From contig NZ_CP040676.1 of assembly GCF_005960665.1 (NCBI RefSeq), positions 506,501-570,500 on the forward strand: DNA of 64,000 nucleotides, written 5' to 3'. The notes beneath the pieces were generated by a model that saw nothing but the letters and a program-made list of their open reading frames with translations, did not search any database and was not told the origin of the DNA. Positions 61,121 to 64,000 of the stretch are shown one piece after another (the first letter of the stretch is position 1; each line of letters starts with the position of its first letter). The stretch is from Exiguobacterium mexicanum (GTDB lineage: Bacteria; Bacillota; Bacilli; Exiguobacteriales; Exiguobacteriaceae). The position numbers and the translations under genes were made by a program.

Positions 61121-61140
61121 ACCTGAAGTAATTATAGGAT

Positions 61141-61185
61141 GAGGAAGGGACCTGACTAAGGAAAGTATAGTTAGGTCCTTTCCTC
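61141..61185 (+). terminator. Hairpin after the 5'-nucleotidase gene
   Basis: GAGGAAGGGACCTGACTA pairs with TAGTTAGGTCCTTTCCTC around ten bases. The T run after it is weak, but the stem is long. Confidence 0.55.
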
Positions 61186-61210
61186 ATGTTCAAGCATAAA
61201 GGAGCCTACA

Positions 61211-61711
61211 ATGAGAAAAACTGCAGATGGAACGTATCGTTACGTGCTCGTCCTCGGTGCGAAAGTGAACGGGATTCAACCGTCTCGGGCCTTGATGCAC
61301 CGGATTGAAGCGGCGGCCGCATATGCGAACAGACATCCACACGTCGAGTTGATCGCCTCCGGCGGGCAAGGACCCGATGAAGGGATGGCGGAAGCGCGCG
61401 TCATTGCCCGGGAGTTGATGGCACGTGGCGTCGACGCGGCGCGAATCCATATCGAGGCGGAGTCGACGTCGACGTACGAGAACTTTCTGTTCAGCCGTCC
61501 GATTTGGGATGGGGAACCTGGACTAACGATCGTCACGAACGATTTTCACGTCAGGCGGGCCCGGCTCGTCGGTAAGCTGTATTTTGGCCTAGCGATCGAT
61601 GCGCTCTACGCAAAGACGCCCCCGGCAACGAAATTGAAGTACGTCGTCCGCGAGCAGCTGGCGTACGTGAAGCTATTCATCAACTATATGCGCTGGAAAT
61701 GGCGGCCATGA
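61211..61711 (+). CDS. DUF218 (YdcF/SanA-like) protein
   Basis: This 166-residue protein has the DUF218 outline: YRYVLVLGAKVNGIQPSRALMHRIEAAAAYANRHP, LIASGGQGPDEGMAEARVIARELMARGVDAARIHIEAESTSTYENF and LTIVTNDFHVRRARLVG. Glu in ESTSTYEN and the Asp in TNDFH are the family's conserved polar residues. Members act in envelope integrity (SanA) or bind S-adenosylmethionine (YdcF); the reaction is open. AAAGGAGCCTACA precedes the ATG. Confidence 0.85.
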   Translation: MRKTADGTYRYVLVLGAKVNGIQPSRALMHRIEAAAAYANRHPHVELIASGGQGPDEGMAEARVIARELMARGVDAARIHIEAESTSTYENFLFSRPIWDGEPGLTIVTNDFHVRRARLVGKLYFGLAIDALYAKTPPATKLKYVVREQLAYVKLFINYMRWKWRP

Positions 61712-61712
61712 C

Positions 61713-61743
61713 AAAAGGGACTTCGCAATGAAGTCCCTTTTTC
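61713..61743. terminator. Bidirectional terminator
   Basis: AAAAGGGACTTC and GAAGTCCCTTTT pair around GCAAT and end in T on both strands; it lies between convergent genes. Confidence 0.85.
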
Positions 61744-61746
61744 GTG

Positions 61747-62931
61747 TTATAACGTGCCGATGATCATCCCACCGATGACCCCGACGATGACGAGCGCCCA
61801 AGGCGGCATCTTCCAATATGCGATCATGGCGAACAAGAAAGCAGCGAAGACGAAGTCGACCGCACCGTTCACCGTGCTCGTGAAGATCGGCTGATAGAAG
61901 GCGGCAATCAAAATCCCGACGACGGCAGCGTTGACACCGATGAGCGCACCGGCGACTTTCGGGTTGCGACGGAGTGCATCCCAAAACGGTAAGGCGCCGA
62001 GGATCAACAGGAACGCCGGCAAGAAGATGGCAAGCGTGGCGAGCAGTCCGCCCGGGACGCCATTGATGACCGTCCCGAGATAAGACGCGAATGTGAAGAG
62101 GGGTCCCGGTACGGCTTGGGCGGCCCCGTAACCGGCGAGGAACGCCTCTTCACTTAAGAAACCGGCCGGTACGAGTTCACGCTCGAGCAGCGGCAAGACG
62201 ACGTGGCCGCCGCCGAAGACGAGGGCCCCCGCGCGGTAAAAGCTATCGAACATGGCGACCGATTGACTCTCGATCGTCTCCCGTAAGATCGGCAAGATGA
62301 CGAGGAGCGCCCCGAACAGGCCGAGGAGCGTCGCCCCGAGTCGTTTCGAGAGCGGGAACGAAGCCGACTTGACGTCGAGGTTTTGCGGTTTGAACAGCAA
62401 GAACCCGGCAAGTCCGGCGAGCAAGATGACGAGCACTTGGCTATAGGTCGTCTGCCATAACAGGACTCCGGCGAGTGCGAAGAACGCGATTGTCCGCGTC
62501 TTCGCGTCCGGCGTCAATTTACCGGCCATTCCGAGAATGGCGTGGGCGACGATGGCGACGGCGACGACTTTCAATCCATAAAGCCAGCCCGCGTCTGAGA
62601 CGTCGAGTCCCGATACCAATAGGGCGAATAAGATGAGGGCGATGACGGACGGGGCCGTGAACCCGATGAACGACGTAATCCCGCCGAGGATGCCGCCACG
62701 GACGATACCGATGCCGATACCGACCTGGCTGCTCGCCGGACCCGGCAAGAACTGACAGAGGGCGACGAGGTCGGCATAGGCGCGTTCGTCCATCCATTTG
62801 CGACGGCGGACGTACTCCTCATGGAAATAGCCGAGGTGGGCGACCGGTCCGCCGAACGAGGTCAGGCCGAGCCGGGTCGATACGAATAAAATCTCAAGTA
62901 ACGTTTTGAACGTTACGCGTTGGTTGGACAT
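61747..62931 (-). CDS. chrA: Chromate transporter (CHR family, ChrA)
   Basis: This 394-residue membrane protein is a full-length two-half CHR transporter. The first half has TRLGLTSFGGPVAHLGYFHEEYVRRRKWMDERAYADLVALCQFLPGPASSQVGIGIG, and the second half has FGGGHVVLPLLERELV-PAGFLSEEAFLAGYGAAQAVPGPLFTFASYLG; these are the duplicated family signature. It exports chromate or related oxyanions. AAGGAGTGAAGCAC precedes the start. It lies downstream of a PadR regulator gene, so a small regulated operon is likely. Confidence 0.92.
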   Translation of the reverse strand: MSNQRVTFKTLLEILFVSTRLGLTSFGGPVAHLGYFHEEYVRRRKWMDERAYADLVALCQFLPGPASSQVGIGIGIVRGGILGGITSFIGFTAPSVIALILFALLVSGLDVSDAGWLYGLKVVAVAIVAHAILGMAGKLTPDAKTRTIAFFALAGVLLWQTTYSQVLVILLAGLAGFLLFKPQNLDVKSASFPLSKRLGATLLGLFGALLVILPILRETIESQSVAMFDSFYRAGALVFGGGHVVLPLLERELVPAGFLSEEAFLAGYGAAQAVPGPLFTFASYLGTVINGVPGGLLATLAIFLPAFLLILGALPFWDALRRNPKVAGALIGVNAAVVGILIAAFYQPIFTSTVNGAVDFVFAAFLFAMIAYWKMPPWALVIVGVIGGMIIGTL

Positions 62932-62936
62932 GTGCT

Positions 62937-63245
62937 TCACTCCTTAATTTCTTTGAATAGTTCATACGCTTTTTGACGGGCTTCCGCCAAGACGACGAGG
63001 CCTTTTTCGGTCGTCGTGTAATTCTTCCGGATATGACCCTCGACGAGCTCGTTCGTCCGGACGAGCAGACCGTCTTGCTCCATCGAGTGCAAAATCGGAT
63101 AGAGCGTGCCGGCGCTAATCGAGTAGCCGTGCTCGCGGAGCTCCTCGACCATCCATGCTCCGTACACCGGGTGTTCAGAGGCGTGGTGCAAGATATGGAT
63201 ATGGATAAAACCGAGAAACAGTTTTCGAAGAACGCGGTCTTCCAC
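62937..63245 (-). CDS. PadR-family regulator of the chromate transporter gene
   Basis: This protein of about 102 residues has the PadR winged helix: LFLGFIHIHILHHASEHPVYGAWMVEELREHGYSISAGTLYPILHSMEQDGLLV, then KNYTTTEKGLVVLAEARQ. The start is uncertain. GTG at 63245 has AAGGAG nine bases before it, whereas two ATG codons at 63251 and 63254 are too close to that RBS. The gene is five bases before chrA. It probably represses its own operon through direct repeats in the promoter (63264-63287). Confidence 0.85.
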   Translation of the reverse strand: MEDRVLRKLFLGFIHIHILHHASEHPVYGAWMVEELREHGYSISAGTLYPILHSMEQDGLLVRTNELVEGHIRKNYTTTEKGLVVLAEARQKAYELFKEIKE

Positions 63246-63263
63246 GTGCATCATCTCCTTAAA

Positions 63264-63296
63264 ATCGGTTTTCGATATCGGTTTTCGTAATTATAC
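63264..63296 (-). promoter_or_regulatory. Promoter and direct-repeat operator of the PadR-chrA operon
   Basis: The -10 box TATAAT reads on the minus strand (complement of 63290-63295). Just downstream, ATCGGTTTTCG occurs twice in plus orientation (63264-63274 and 63277-63287), 13 bases apart. A bound PadR could block the start of transcription. The -35 box is poor. Confidence 0.5.
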
Positions 63297-63446
63297 TAAC
63301 AATCGAGATGGGGAGGTGCAAGCCGAGAGGTGTCATTTACAAAAACTTAATGTGCGCATATTGGCGAGAATCGATTCGGAAAATATAGGGAATTTGTAAG
63401 AAATGAGGTAAACTGAAAAGTAGAATTGAACGGAGGAGGGACCGAC

Positions 63447-64000
63447 GTGGCAGACTTAGACCAGACCAAATTTCAATCCTTGTTGCGCCATATGCCCCAA
63501 GGCTACGTCGAGTTTAAAGTGCTCTACGATGAGGCGGGGGAGCCCGTCGATTACGAATTTCATGAAGTGAACGAAGCGTTCGAGCGCATCATGAAAGCAA
63601 AGCGCGAACAGTTTCTCGGTGGACGGATCACCGACAAGTTGAAAGATTTTGAATACAGCGAACGGGAATGGATCGTCCAAGTCGCGCGTGCTGTCAGTAG
63701 TGGCGAAGCCATCAAGTTCGAACATTTCTCACGTCGCAACAAGGCCTGGTATGAACTGTCTGTCTTTAGCGAGCGTCCGGGTCATGTGTCGACGCTGTTC
63801 CACGACATCACACCGCACGTCCAAGAGAACAATGCGCTGAAACAACTCGTCAACGTGTCGCACCGCTTCGTGACGACCGGACGAGAATTGTTGATGAACC
63901 AACATTTCCTAGACCAGATTCGAGGGTTCACCGGTGCCAAGGCCGTGACGCTCAATTTAGTCGACGATGATGGACAGACGTACTCGACCGTGGCGCTCTC
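63447..64000 (+). CDS. PAS-domain sensor protein, cut by the window edge
   Basis: The first 184 codons of a gene start at GTG 63447, after GGAGGAGGGACCGAC. Residues 10-120 form a PAS domain (VEFKVLYDEAGEPVDYEFHEVNEAFERIM, WYELSVFSERPGHVSTLFHDIT). After a short helix the sequence NQHFLDQIRGFTGAKAVTLNLVDDDGQTYST starts a GAF-like domain. The output domain lies beyond the window; histidine kinase and GGDEF are the usual possibilities. No signal peptide is visible. Confidence 0.8.
   Translation, partial: MADLDQTKFQSLLRHMPQGYVEFKVLYDEAGEPVDYEFHEVNEAFERIMKAKREQFLGGRITDKLKDFEYSEREWIVQVARAVSSGEAIKFEHFSRRNKAWYELSVFSERPGHVSTLFHDITPHVQENNALKQLVNVSHRFVTTGRELLMNQHFLDQIRGFTGAKAVTLNLVDDDGQTYSTVAL

Noticed and set aside
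1-64000. CRISPR arrays, tRNA or rRNA genes, and a replication origin
   Set aside because: I looked for regular spaced repeats, cloverleaf ends and rRNA-like stretches and saw none. The SH3-repeat genes contain related segments, but they are coding and not spaced like CRISPR repeats.

Overview
The window looks like a chromosomal segment of a Bacilli-class Firmicute with moderately high GC, most likely Exiguobacterium or a close relative. The reasons are strong AGGAGG-type ribosome binding sites, lipoproteins with Firmicute lipoboxes, a tryptophan T-box leader, small DUF1659/YvrJ/DUF2922 genes, a TagGH-type exporter, and a G/C preference at third codon positions. The genus is an inference from gene content; no rRNA or tRNA gene is visible.

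Layout. 0.1-6.7 kb: a thioredoxin-fold lipoprotein, a poly-N-acetylglucosamine (PNAG) synthesis operon on the minus strand (synthase, PgaD-like partner, deacetylase), a UDP-glucose dehydrogenase, and small membrane or DinB genes. 6.7-13.4 kb: two large EAL proteins with degenerate GGDEF domains flank a LysM-SH3-NlpC/P60 wall hydrolase. 13.4-22 kb: gene debris (histidine kinase fossil, frameshifted Fic gene), a four-gene cluster of very small proteins, two chemoreceptors, a short-chain dehydrogenase and an apparently intact IS30-type element. 22-35.5 kb: a membrane-anchored zinc-ribbon/trypsin-like protein, a second NlpC/P60 protein, a broken TnpB gene, a FetAB-like exporter, and a TetR-controlled pair of small multidrug transporters. 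35.6-40.3 kb: a Fur-box-controlled siderophore ABC importer with a flavin reductase. 40.3-42.5 kb: trpE-trpG behind a tryptophan T-box.

44.7-57.8 kb is the most unusual part. It is a surface-glycan locus with two very large multidomain glycosyltransferases, an asparagine-synthetase-like protein that has lost its catalytic motifs, a small coiled-coil protein, a GT2 enzyme, and then UDP-ManNAc dehydrogenase, a TagGH-type exporter and UDP-GlcNAc 2-epimerase. The last four point to a ManNAcA-containing polymer exported by an ABC transporter. The locus is bracketed by decayed transposase genes (IS1182-like before it, IS3- and IS21-like after it), which suggests transfer or rearrangement. 59-64 kb holds a secreted 5'-nucleotidase, a DUF218 protein, a PadR-chromate-transporter unit, and the start of a PAS sensor protein cut by the window edge.

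Working together: PNAG synthesis, two predicted c-di-GMP phosphodiesterases, wall hydrolases, chemoreceptors and the glycan locus make this a cell-surface and lifestyle-switch region with separate iron, tryptophan and drug-efflux units between them.
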